Assembly: GCA_963703895.1 (NCBI GenBank)
Contig: CAVPFX010000001.1
Location: 248,001 to 312,000 of the forward strand
DNA from: VRUE01 sp963703895
Lineage (GTDB): Bacteria; Actinomycetota; Thermoleophilia; Solirubrobacterales; 70-9
Direction of reading: 5' to 3'
Length of the DNA stretch: 64,000 nt
Shown: piece by piece, positions 7,756 through 17,488 of the stretch
How positions within the stretch are numbered: position 1 is the first letter of the stretch
How the letters are laid out: each line of letters opens with the position of its first letter
The notes under the pieces: generated by a model
Told to the model about the DNA's origin: nothing
The model's input: the letters and a program-made list of their open reading frames with translations, nothing else
Database searches by the model: none
Position numbers and translations under genes: made by a program

Positions 7756-9087
7756 CTAGGCGGCGACCAAGTCGCGCTCGCGCGCCGGGTGGCGGGCAGT
7801 GAGGACGACCGGGGTGCCGGCACGCGGTGAGAGGGTGATGTTGCGGCGGCCGATTTTCTCGGGCGCCGGGCTGGCCTTGTGCAGCTCGCAGCGGGTCAGC
7901 ACCTCGTGCAGGGCGATCCGCATCTCGAACTCGGCGAAGGCGGCGCCGATGCAACGGCGGATGCCGCCGCCGAAGGGGATCCAGGCGTAGGTGTCGGGAC
8001 CGTCCTCGAGGAAGCGCTCGGGGCGGAAGGCGAAGGGCTCGGGGTAGGAGTCGGCGCGGGTGTGGGTGAGCCAGATCGCCGGCGTCACGTCGGTGCCGGC
8101 GGGCAGGTGCAGATTGTCGGTCTCGAGGTCGGCGTTGAGGCGGCGGCCGGCGAGCGGCACGACCGGGCGCAGGCGCAACGACTCGCTGATCACGGCGCGC
8201 AGGTAATCCTCCTCGCCCGCCTCGAGCGACTCGCGCAGGCGCTGCATCGGCCCCTGGTGGCGCAGCAACAGGTCGAAGGTCCATGCCAGCGCCGTGGCGG
8301 TGGTCTCATGGCCGGCGAGCAGCAGGGTCATCAGCTGGTCGCGCAGGTCGGTGTCGGTCATGCCCGAGCCATCTTCGAATTCGGCCTGCATCAACAGCGA
8401 GAGGATGTCCTCGCGCTCCTCGAAGTCGCCACGGGCGCGGTGGTCGGCGATCTCGGCGTAGAGCAGCTCGTCGGCCAGGTTGAGCTGGCGTTCGAACTTG
8501 GCCCAGGGGCCGCGGCCGCCGAAACGGCGCGAGGCGAGGCTAGTCAACTGGGCGAAGGGCGAGGCGGTCTCCTCCAGCACCTTGGTGAGGACGAGGCGCA
8601 GCTGCTCCAGGCGCGGGCCGTCGGCGACGCCGAAGACAACGCGCAGGATCACCTCGAGCGTGATCGCCTGCATCCGCGGGTGGATCGGGAACTCCTCGCC
8701 CAGTGGCCAGGAATCGATCTCGCGGTCGACGATCTCCTCGACCAGCGGCTGGTAGGAGCGCATCCGCTCGCCGTGGAAGGGCGGCAGCATCACCTTGCGA
8801 TGGGCGAGGTGATCGGCGCCTTCGGTGACCAGCAGCGAGCGGGCGCCGACGATCGGGGTGAGGATGATGTCGCGCCCCGGCGGCAGGCCGTGCGACCGCT
8901 CTCTATAGAGGGCCTTGATCGCGGCCGGATCGGAGATCATCACCATCGGCCGCTCGAAGGTGAGGAACTTGACGCTGAAGTTGTCGCCGTACTTTTCCCG
9001 GTTCTCCTGCATGAAGGGAAGCGGGCGGAAGCTCCACCTGAGTGTCTGGGTCAGGGGCGAGCTCTTCGGTTCGGGCGGCAGACTCAC
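7756..9087 (-). CDS. Cytochrome P450
   Basis: This 443-residue protein has all P450 landmarks in order: I-helix AGHETTATA (acid-alcohol pair, about residue 252), ESLRLRP (ExxR, about 300) and the haem loop FGGGIRRCIGAAFAEFE with the axial Cys (about 377). The absence of an N-terminal membrane anchor fits a soluble bacterial enzyme that needs separate redox partners; none is encoded nearby. The GTG start at 9087 gives MSLPPEPKSSPLTQTL. It is divergent from purC with 83 bases between starts, and a 24-bp palindrome lies in that gap. The substrate cannot be predicted. Confidence 0.93.
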   Translation of the reverse strand: MSLPPEPKSSPLTQTLRWSFRPLPFMQENREKYGDNFSVKFLTFERPMVMISDPAAIKALYRERSHGLPPGRDIILTPIVGARSLLVTEGADHLAHRKVMLPPFHGERMRSYQPLVEEIVDREIDSWPLGEEFPIHPRMQAITLEVILRVVFGVADGPRLEQLRLVLTKVLEETASPFAQLTSLASRRFGGRGPWAKFERQLNLADELLYAEIADHRARGDFEEREDILSLLMQAEFEDGSGMTDTDLRDQLMTLLLAGHETTATALAWTFDLLLRHQGPMQRLRESLEAGEEDYLRAVISESLRLRPVVPLAGRRLNADLETDNLHLPAGTDVTPAIWLTHTRADSYPEPFAFRPERFLEDGPDTYAWIPFGGGIRRCIGAAFAEFEMRIALHEVLTRCELHKASPAPEKIGRRNITLSPRAGTPVVLTARHPARERDLVAA

Positions 9088-9101
9088 GGCGAGAAGGATC
9101 G

Positions 9102-9125
9102 CACACTGGCTGCTCAGCCAGTGTG
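9102..9125. promoter_or_regulatory. Perfect 11+11 bp palindrome in the P450/purC divergent gap
   Basis: CACACTGGCTG (9102-9112) and CAGCCAGTGTG (9115-9125) are perfect reverse complements with a 2-base centre. The position 15 bases upstream of the P450 start and 46 bases upstream of purC suits a repressor operator. The dyad is seen directly; the binding protein is unknown. Confidence 0.55.
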
Positions 9126-9170
9126 AAGGCTCGGTTCAGCCACGCCGCGCTCCTCGCTAGCATCGCGCCA

Positions 9171-10019
9171 ATGCCGCCTATTACTGATCTGAAGCTCCAC
9201 TCCTCCGGGAAGGTTCGCGAGATCTACGAGTGGGAGGACGACCTGCTGATGGTCGCCTCCGACCGGATCTCGATCTACGACGTGGTGATGCCGACGGCGA
9301 TCACCGACAAGGGCAAGGTGCTGAACCGGATCTCGGAATTCTGGTTCGAGCTGACCGGCGAGATCGTCCCCAACCACTTCGTCTCGGCTGACGTGCCGGA
9401 AGAGGTCGCGGAACGGGCGATGCGGGTGCGGCGGTTGGAGATGTACCCGGTCGAGTGCGTGGTGCGCGGCTACCTCTCCGGCTCGGGCTGGAAGGAATAC
9501 AAGAACGGCGGCGCCGTCTGCGGGATCGAGCTGCCGCCCAACCTGCTCGAGTCCGACAAGCTGCCCGAGCCGATCTTCACCCCGGCGACCAAGGCCGAGA
9601 TCGGCGACCACGACGAGAACGTCGACTTCGACCGCGCCGCCGAGATCGTCGGCGACCGGGCGCTGATGGAGGAGCTGCGGCGGATCTCGATCGAGGTCTA
9701 CACGCGCGGCGCCGAACACGCGGCCGAGCGCGGCATCATCCTCGCCGACACCAAGTTCGAGTTCGGCAGCCACGCCGGCGCCGAGATCGTCCTCGCCGAC
9801 GAGGTGCTGACCCCCGACTCCTCGCGCTTCTGGCCGGCCGACCGCTACCAGCCGGGCAGCACCCAACCTTCCTTCGACAAGCAGTACGTGCGCGACTGGG
9901 CCACCGAGAGCGGCTGGGACAAGACCCCGCCCGCCCCTGAGATCCCGCCCGACGTGGTCGAGCAGACGCGGGCCAAGTACGTCGAGGCCTACGAGCGGAT
10001 CACGGAGCTGTCCTTCTAG
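9171..10019 (+). CDS. purC: Phosphoribosylaminoimidazole-succinocarboxamide synthase
   Basis: PurC uses ATP to join aspartate to CAIR, making SAICAR. The ATG at 9171 gives a 282-residue protein beginning MPPITDLKLHSSGKVREIYE, where SGKVREIYE is the ATP-binding loop of SAICAR synthases; the frame is open further upstream, but that part overlaps the P450 promoter. Family signatures follow: VASDRISIYDVVMP, ECVVRGYLSGSGW, LADTKFEFG and DSSRFWP. The stop TAG at 10017-10019 overlaps the GTG start of purS, so purC-purS-purQ are translationally coupled. The order purC-S-Q-L is a common purine operon arrangement. Confidence 0.96.
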   Translation: MPPITDLKLHSSGKVREIYEWEDDLLMVASDRISIYDVVMPTAITDKGKVLNRISEFWFELTGEIVPNHFVSADVPEEVAERAMRVRRLEMYPVECVVRGYLSGSGWKEYKNGGAVCGIELPPNLLESDKLPEPIFTPATKAEIGDHDENVDFDRAAEIVGDRALMEELRRISIEVYTRGAEHAAERGIILADTKFEFGSHAGAEIVLADEVLTPDSSRFWPADRYQPGSTQPSFDKQYVRDWATESGWDKTPPAPEIPPDVVEQTRAKYVEAYERITELSF

Positions 10020-10255
10020 TGCCCCGGGCCCGGGTCCTGATCCGCCCGAAGGAGGGGATTCTCGACCCCCAGGGCAAGGCGGTCGAGCGGGCGCTGCCGG
10101 CGCTCGGCTTCGAGGGGATCGAGCACGTGCGGGTCGGCCGCATGGTCGAGCTGGAGGCCGAGGACCCGGAGCGGCTCGGCGAGCTCTGCGAGAAGCTGCT
10201 CGCCAACCCGCTGATCGAGGACTACGAGATCGAGCAGCTAGACGGCGCCGCCTGA
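10019..10255 (+). CDS. purS: Phosphoribosylformylglycinamidine synthase subunit PurS
   Basis: This is a 78-residue small subunit that bridges PurL and PurQ in the multi-subunit FGAM synthase. The sequence ARVLIRPKEGILDPQGKAVERAL, followed by VRVGRMVELE and NPLIEDYEIE, matches the PurS family across its whole length. The GTG start overlaps the purC stop and the TGA overlaps the purQ ATG (ATGA). Its presence implies the PurS-dependent complex rather than the single-chain enzyme of gamma-proteobacteria, in agreement with the short purL downstream. Confidence 0.95.
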   Translation: MPRARVLIRPKEGILDPQGKAVERALPALGFEGIEHVRVGRMVELEAEDPERLGELCEKLLANPLIEDYEIEQLDGAA

Positions 10256-10925
10256 TGCGCTGGGGGGTGCTCCAGTTCCCCGGCTCCTGCGACGAGCGGG
10301 ACGCGCTGATGGCTTGCGAGCGAACCGGCGCCGAGGCGCGACTGGTCTGGCACGAAGAGCGCGACCTCGACGGGATCGACGCGGTCGTCGTCCCCGGCGG
10401 CTTCTCCTACGGCGACTACCTGCGCGCCGGCGCGATCGCCCGCTTCTCGCCGGCGATGGAGGCGGTCAGCGAGTTCGCCGCCACGGGCGGCCCGGTGCTG
10501 GGCATCTGCAACGGCTTCCAGGTCCTCTGCGAGGCGGGCCTGCTGCCGGGCGCACTGCTGCTCAACGAGGACCTGCGCTTCCACTGCCGCCAGGTCGAGC
10601 TGATCCCGGTCGATGGGCCTCAAAGCGGAGATATAGATCGCTTTGAGTCCCGTCAGCGGACGCTGTCGATCCCGGCGAAGCATGGGGAAGGGCGGTACTA
10701 CGCGCCTAGCGAGGTGCTCGACGAGCTGGAGGCGCGGGGCAGGTCGCCTACCGCTATGCGCCGGGACAGAACCCGAACGGGTCGGCGCGGGACATCGCCG
10801 GGGTGCGCAACGAGGCCGGCAACGTGCTCGGGCTGATGCCGCACCCCGAGCACGCGGTCGATCCGCTGACCGACTCGACCGACGGGCTGCGGGTGTTCGA
10901 GGCCGTGGCGGAGGGGCGAGGATGA
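10255..10925 (+). CDS. purQ: FGAM synthase glutaminase subunit PurQ, interrupted by an apparent one-base deletion
   Basis: PurQ supplies ammonia from glutamine to PurL. The first frame has VPGGFSYGDYLRAGAIA and GICNGFQVLCEAGLLPGALL with the nucleophile Cys, then IPAKHGEGRYYA. Near 10740 homology passes to the -1 frame: QVAYRYAPGQNPNGSARDIAG, then NVLGLMPHPEHAVDP with the catalytic His-x-Glu, ending at TGA 10923-10925. One extra G in the GGGG run at 10736-10739 would restore a 223-residue protein. Read literally the first frame ends at 10836 without its catalytic triad. A sequencing error is the simplest reading. The segment QSGDIDRFES is encoded by a small palindrome (10616-10650). Confidence 0.9.
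10616..10650. repeat. Small palindrome inside purQ
   Basis: CTCAAAGCG (10619-10627) and CGCTTTGAG (10639-10647) are perfect reverse complements, extended by GGG/CCC around a single mismatch. It codes in frame for part of VDGPQSGDIDRFESRQ, a stretch that does not match the PurQ sequence I would expect at this point. It may be a short inserted palindrome or chance. Confidence 0.45.
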
Positions 10926-10926
10926 G

Positions 10927-10975
10927 CTTCCGGTGGGCCTTTTGCTCCCCACGCGTGCATAAAGCGCACTGGAAG
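10927..10975. repeat. 49-bp hairpin repeat, family A copy 2 (between purQ and purL)
   Basis: The arms CTTCCGGTGGGCCTTTTGC and GCATAAAGCGCACTGGAAG pair imperfectly. The loop CTCCCCACGCGT closely matches CTCCCCACGGGT in copy 3 at 32039-32087. It fills nearly all of the purQ-purL gap, ending nine bases before the purL ATG, so the loop region may influence purL translation. Confidence 0.75.
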
Positions 10976-10983
10976 GGACTGCG

Positions 10984-13152
<2,169 letters not shown>

Positions 13153-13163
13153 AACCGCACCAA

Positions 13164-13191
13164 AGCGGGGATTTCTAGCGGTGCGTCCCCG
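13164..13191 (+). terminator. Hairpin after purL
   Basis: GCGGGGA and TCCCCGC form a 7-bp stem around a 14-base loop shortly after the purL stop (13152). No T-run follows, so this is only a possible terminator separating the purine operon from the ABC importer genes that start at 13219. Confidence 0.4.
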
Positions 13192-13218
13192 CCCCCCGGC
13201 GGGCGCCGACACGGAGGG

Positions 13219-14505
13219 ATGGAATTGACAGCTCGTCTGACGACCCTTGTCGTCCTTTGCGTGGGCGCATCGATCCTGGCGATCGTCGGGCTCGCCGCCT
13301 GCGGCGGTAGCTCGTCGAGCTCCGGCGAGCGCACCCTGAGCTTCTTCGTCGCGATCCAGCCGGGTGGCTCGATCGAGGAAGTCTCCAAACGCTGCTCAGA
13401 AGAATCGAACGGGCGCTACACGATCGAACCGGAATTCCTCCCCACCGACGCCAGCCAGCAGCGCGAACAACTCGTCCGCCGGCTCGGCGCCGACGACTCC
13501 TCGATCGACATCGTCGGCATGGACGTGATCTGGACCGGCGAGTTCGCCAACGCCGGCTGGGTCGAAGAGTGGACCGGCAAGCGCAAGCAGGAAGTGACCG
13601 AAAAGGTCTTCCCGGGCGTGATCGAAACCGCCTCCTTCGAGAACAAGCTCTACGCCGCCCCGTTCAACACCAACACGCAGCTGCTCTGGTACCGCAAGGA
13701 CCTGGTCAAGAAGGCGCCTCGTACCTGGGACGAGATGATCGACACGGCGGAAAAGCTGGGCCGCGACAACGGCGGCACGATCCAGGTCCAGGCCAACCGC
13801 TACGAGGGCTTCACCGTTTGGGCCAACGCGCTGATCGAGAGCGCCGGCACGGAACTGCTCTCCGGGCCGGAAAGCGTCGACCTCGCCGAGGGGCCGACGA
13901 CGCGGGCGCTGGAAGTAATGGGCCGCTTCGCCAACTCCTCGGCGGCGCCGCCCAGCCTCTCGACCTCGACCGAGGACACCGCGCGGATCGCCTTCGAGTC
14001 GGGTGAATCGGCCTTCATGACCAACTACACCTTCGCCTACGCCAGCGCCAAGGAGGAAGCCCCGGAGATCGCCAAGAACATGGGCTTCGCCCGCTTCCCG
14101 GGGATCGACGCCGATCGGCCCAGCAAGCCGCCGCTGGGCGGCTTCAACCTCGCGGTCAGCTCCTTCTCGGAAAACAAGGACATCGCCTTCGACGCCGCGG
14201 CCTGCCTGGCCAACGGCAAGAGCCAGCTGACCGCGACCGAACTCGACGGACTGCCGCCCTCGCGCTCGGACCTCTACTCGACCAAACTCGTCACCGAGGC
14301 CTACCCGGGCTTCGCCGAGCTGGTCAAACGCTCGATCGAAGACGCTGGGCCGCGGCCCAGCACCGCCGCCTACCAGGACGTCAGCCTGGCGGTGCAGCGC
14401 TCGCTGCACCCACCCGACAAGATCGACCCCGAAGACGCCTCCTCGGTCTACGACGAACTGCGCTCGAACCTCGAAGACGCGGTCAAGCGGGAAGGGCTGC
14501 TGTGA
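13219..14505 (+). CDS. ABC transporter sugar-type solute-binding lipoprotein
   Basis: This 428-residue protein has a signal peptide ending in the lipobox LAACGG (Cys about residue 30), followed by a Ser-rich spacer, so it is a predicted lipoprotein. The mature part has NTNTQLLWYRKDLVKKAP, TWDEMIDTAEKL and GGFNLAVSSFSENKD, typical of family 1 sugar-binding proteins (maltose, trehalose or glycerol-phosphate systems). It is the first gene of a four-gene importer: binding protein, two permeases (start overlaps GTGA, then TGATG) and an ATPase. ATG 13219 follows GGAGGG. The ligand is not predictable from the sequence; a di- or oligosaccharide is the family norm. Confidence 0.88.
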   Translation: MELTARLTTLVVLCVGASILAIVGLAACGGSSSSSGERTLSFFVAIQPGGSIEEVSKRCSEESNGRYTIEPEFLPTDASQQREQLVRRLGADDSSIDIVGMDVIWTGEFANAGWVEEWTGKRKQEVTEKVFPGVIETASFENKLYAAPFNTNTQLLWYRKDLVKKAPRTWDEMIDTAEKLGRDNGGTIQVQANRYEGFTVWANALIESAGTELLSGPESVDLAEGPTTRALEVMGRFANSSAAPPSLSTSTEDTARIAFESGESAFMTNYTFAYASAKEEAPEIAKNMGFARFPGIDADRPSKPPLGGFNLAVSSFSENKDIAFDAAACLANGKSQLTATELDGLPPSRSDLYSTKLVTEAYPGFAELVKRSIEDAGPRPSTAAYQDVSLAVQRSLHPPDKIDPEDASSVYDELRSNLEDAVKREGLL

Positions 14506-15413
14506 GCGAGGGCGCGGCAACAGCCCCGACCAGCGCTCGGACCCGCTCCGAGCACCGCCTCGCCTGGCTGCTCTGCGCCCCGGCGGTACTGGCGATGCTC
14601 GCCGTCACCGCCTACCCGATCGGCTACGCGATCGTGCTCTCGGTCCAGCAGATCGACCTGCGCTTCCCCGACGAGGGCGGCTTCGTCGGCCTCGACAACT
14701 ACACCTCGGTGCTCAGCTCCCAGCTCTGGTGGACCGACGTCTTCAACACCGTCTTCCTCACCGTCGTCACCGTCTCGATCGAGCTGGTGCTGGGGATGAT
14801 GATCGCCCTGGTCATGCACCGGGCGATCTTCGGCCGCGGCGTCGTCCGCACCGCGGTGCTCATCCCCTACGGGATCATCACCGTGGTCGCCGCCTTCTCC
14901 TGGCAGTTCGCCTTCGCCCCGGACAGCGGCTTCGTCAACAACCTGCCGCTGATCTCGGACGAAATGGACTGGTTCGGCGGCCGCTTCAGCTCCTTCGCCG
15001 TGATCATCATGGCCGAGGTCTGGAAGACGACGCCCTTCATGGCCCTGCTGCTGCTGGCCGGGCTGGTGACGATCGACGGCCAGCTATATGAGGCGGCAAA
15101 GGTCGATGGCGCCAGCGCCTGGCAGCGCTTCGTCCGCATCACTTTGCCGCTGATGAAGCCGGCGATCCTCGTCGCACTGCTGTTCCGCACCCTCGACGCC
15201 TTCCGCGTCTTCGACACGATCTACATCATGACCGCCGGTGCGCAGGACACCGAATCGGTCTCGATCCTCGGCTTCAACCAGCTGATCTCGCGGCTCAACC
15301 TGGGGCTCGGCTCGGCCGTCTCGGTGCTGATCTTCCTCTGCGTGCTGGCGATCGCCTTCCTCTACGTGAAGGTGCTCGGCACCCGGGTCGAGGAAGGAAG
15401 GCCGGGCAACTGA
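14502..15413 (+). CDS. Sugar ABC transporter permease (MalF/UgpA type)
   Basis: This 303-residue membrane protein has about six hydrophobic segments (LLCAPAVLAMLAVTAYPIG first). The cytoplasmic EAA loop reads YEAAKVDGASAWQRFVRITLP (about residues 200-220), the ATPase contact of binding-protein-dependent permeases. The GTG start at 14502 overlaps the stop of the binding protein gene. It would pair with the next permease in a heterodimer in the cytoplasmic membrane. Confidence 0.92.
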   Translation: MSEGAATAPTSARTRSEHRLAWLLCAPAVLAMLAVTAYPIGYAIVLSVQQIDLRFPDEGGFVGLDNYTSVLSSQLWWTDVFNTVFLTVVTVSIELVLGMMIALVMHRAIFGRGVVRTAVLIPYGIITVVAAFSWQFAFAPDSGFVNNLPLISDEMDWFGGRFSSFAVIIMAEVWKTTPFMALLLLAGLVTIDGQLYEAAKVDGASAWQRFVRITLPLMKPAILVALLFRTLDAFRVFDTIYIMTAGAQDTESVSILGFNQLISRLNLGLGSAVSVLIFLCVLAIAFLYVKVLGTRVEEGRPGN

Positions 15414-16255
15414 TGGAACGCGGCGGCCGCGAATACGCGCTCTGGAGCATCGCGATCGTGGTGGTGCTGATCTTCGCGATGATCCCGGTGCTCTGGCTAA
15501 TCTCGATCTCGCTGAAGCCGCCGGAGGCGATCACCGACGGGCGCTTCATCCCCAGCGAAGTCTCCTTCGACAACTACAAGAGCCTCTTCGAAGGCGGCAT
15601 CGACGGCAGCCCCTTCATCAAGCCGCTGATCAACTCGATCCTGATCGCCCTCACCACGACAGTGATCTCGATCGTGCTCGCCTCCTTCGCCGCCTACGCG
15701 ATCGCCCGGCTTGAATTCCCCGGCAAGCGCCTGATCCTCGCCGGGGCACTGGCGATCGCGATGTTCCCACCGATCTCGACGATCGGGCCGCTCTTCGACA
15801 TGTGGCGGGCGCTGGGGATCTACGACACCTATCCCGGCCTGATCATTCCCTACCTGACCTTCTCGCTGCCGCTGGCGATCTACGCCCTCACCGCCTTCTT
15901 CCGCGAGATCCCCTGGGAGCTCGAGCAGGCGGCTCAGGTCGACGGCGCGACCCCGTTCCAAGCCTTCCGCAAGGTGATCGTCCCGCTCGCCGCGCCGGGC
16001 ATGTTCACCGCCGCGATCCTCGTCTTCATCTTTGCCTGGAACGACTTCCTCTTCGCGATCTCGCTGACCTCCTCGGACGCCTCGCGAACCGTGCCCGCCG
16101 CGCTCGCCTTCTTCACCGGCGAGTCCTCGTTCACCGAACCGACCGGCAGCATCGCGGCGGCGGCCGTCGTCGTCACCGTGCCGATCATCGTCTTCGTCCT
16201 CTTCTTCCAGCGCCGCATCGTCTCCGGCCTCACCGCCGGCGCCGTCAAGGGATAA
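15413..16255 (+). CDS. Sugar ABC transporter permease (MalG/UgpE type)
   Basis: This 280-residue membrane protein opens with a hydrophobic segment ALWSIAIVVVLIFAMIP and has the EAA loop LEQAAQVDGATPFQAFRKVI (about residues 170-190) typical of MalG-like subunits. The ATG at 15413 overlaps the TGA of the preceding permease (TGATG), so the pair is translated together. It would form the second half of the translocation channel of this importer. Confidence 0.92.
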   Translation: MERGGREYALWSIAIVVVLIFAMIPVLWLISISLKPPEAITDGRFIPSEVSFDNYKSLFEGGIDGSPFIKPLINSILIALTTTVISIVLASFAAYAIARLEFPGKRLILAGALAIAMFPPISTIGPLFDMWRALGIYDTYPGLIIPYLTFSLPLAIYALTAFFREIPWELEQAAQVDGATPFQAFRKVIVPLAAPGMFTAAILVFIFAWNDFLFAISLTSSDASRTVPAALAFFTGESSFTEPTGSIAAAAVVVTVPIIVFVLFFQRRIVSGLTAGAVKG

Positions 16256-16267
16256 AGGAGCCCGCAA

Positions 16268-17488
16268 ATGTCAGAGATCACCCTCGAAGGAGTCACCAAG
16301 GTCTTCGCCGACGGCTCCGAAGCCGTCAAGGACATGAACCTCGAGATCGGCGACGGCGAGTTCATGATCCTGGTCGGGCCCTCGGGCTGCGGCAAGTCGA
16401 CGGCGCTGCGGATGATCGCCGGGCTCGAGGACATCTCCAGTGGCGAGGTGAAGATCGGCGGCGACGTGGTCAACGACCGCGCCCCGAAGGAGCGCGACAT
16501 CGCCATGGTCTTCCAGAACTACGCCCTCTACCCGCACATGACCGTGCGCGAGAACATGGGCTTCGCGCTTAAGCTAGCCGGGGTCGAGAAGGAGGAGATC
16601 AAGAGCAAGGTCGAGGCCGCAGCGAAGACGCTCGACCTGACCCAGCACCTCGACCGCCGGCCGGCCAACCTCTCCGGCGGCCAGCGCCAGCGGGTGGCGA
16701 TGGGGCGGGCGATCGTGCGCGAGCCGCAGGCCTTCCTGATGGATGAGCCGCTCTCCAATCTCGACGCGAAGCTGCGCGTGCAGATGCGCACCGAGGTGGC
16801 GAAGCTGCAGTCGCGGCTGGAGACGACGACCGTCTACGTCACCCACGACCAGACCGAGGCGATGACGCTGGGCGACCGGGTCGCCGTGATGCGGGCCGGC
16901 GTCCTGCAACAGGTCGGCACCCCGGCCGAACTGTACGGAGAGCCGATCAACCTCTTCGTCGCCGGCTTCATCGGCTCACCGGCGATGAACTTCATGGCGG
17001 CCGAACTGAGCGGCGGCAAAGTGAAGTTGCCGATCGGCGAGGCCGACCTACCCGAGGGCCTGGGCGACGGTCGCGACGGCAAGGTGGTCGCCGGCCTGCG
17101 GCCGGAGAGCTTCGAGGACGCCGAGATGGTCGGCGACCTGCGCGACGAGCGCGGCGTCGTCTTCGAGGCCGAGATCGACCTGGTCGAGTCGCTCGGCTCC
17201 GACCTCTACGCCTACTTCCACGTCGAGTCCGGTGCGGTCGAGTCCGACCAACTCGCCGAACTGGTCGAGGAACGATTGGAGGAGACCGGCGTGCCGGAAG
17301 TGCGCGAGGGCCAGGAGCAGATCGTCGCCCGCCTCGACCCGGCGAGCAAGATCAAACGCGGCGAGGCGGCCCAGCTATGGGCCGACACCGCCAAGCTCCA
17401 CCTCTTCGACGCCGAGAGCGGCGACCGGCTGGGGCGAGAGCGCGAGGACAACCGCGCCGGAGACGAGCGAGGCGAAGACGGCGAATAG
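16268..17488 (+). CDS. Sugar ABC transporter ATP-binding protein (MalK/UgpC/MsmK type)
   Basis: This 406-residue ATPase has Walker A GPSGCGKST (about residue 38), Q-loop FQNYALYPHMT, signature LSGGQRQRVAMGRAIVR, Walker B AFLMDEPLSNLDA and the switch VTHDQTEA. After residue 240 comes the OB-fold regulatory region (AGLRPESF, FHVE), as in MalK-like proteins. The ATG at 16268 follows AAAGGAGCC, a strong ribosome site, 12 bases after the permease stop. The last 38 codons overlap, antisense, the end of the MFS gene; the tail after LHLFDAESGDRLG looks like an extension beyond the usual end of the family. Confidence 0.93.
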   Translation: MSEITLEGVTKVFADGSEAVKDMNLEIGDGEFMILVGPSGCGKSTALRMIAGLEDISSGEVKIGGDVVNDRAPKERDIAMVFQNYALYPHMTVRENMGFALKLAGVEKEEIKSKVEAAAKTLDLTQHLDRRPANLSGGQRQRVAMGRAIVREPQAFLMDEPLSNLDAKLRVQMRTEVAKLQSRLETTTVYVTHDQTEAMTLGDRVAVMRAGVLQQVGTPAELYGEPINLFVAGFIGSPAMNFMAAELSGGKVKLPIGEADLPEGLGDGRDGKVVAGLRPESFEDAEMVGDLRDERGVVFEAEIDLVESLGSDLYAYFHVESGAVESDQLAELVEERLEETGVPEVREGQEQIVARLDPASKIKRGEAAQLWADTAKLHLFDAESGDRLGREREDNRAGDERGEDGE

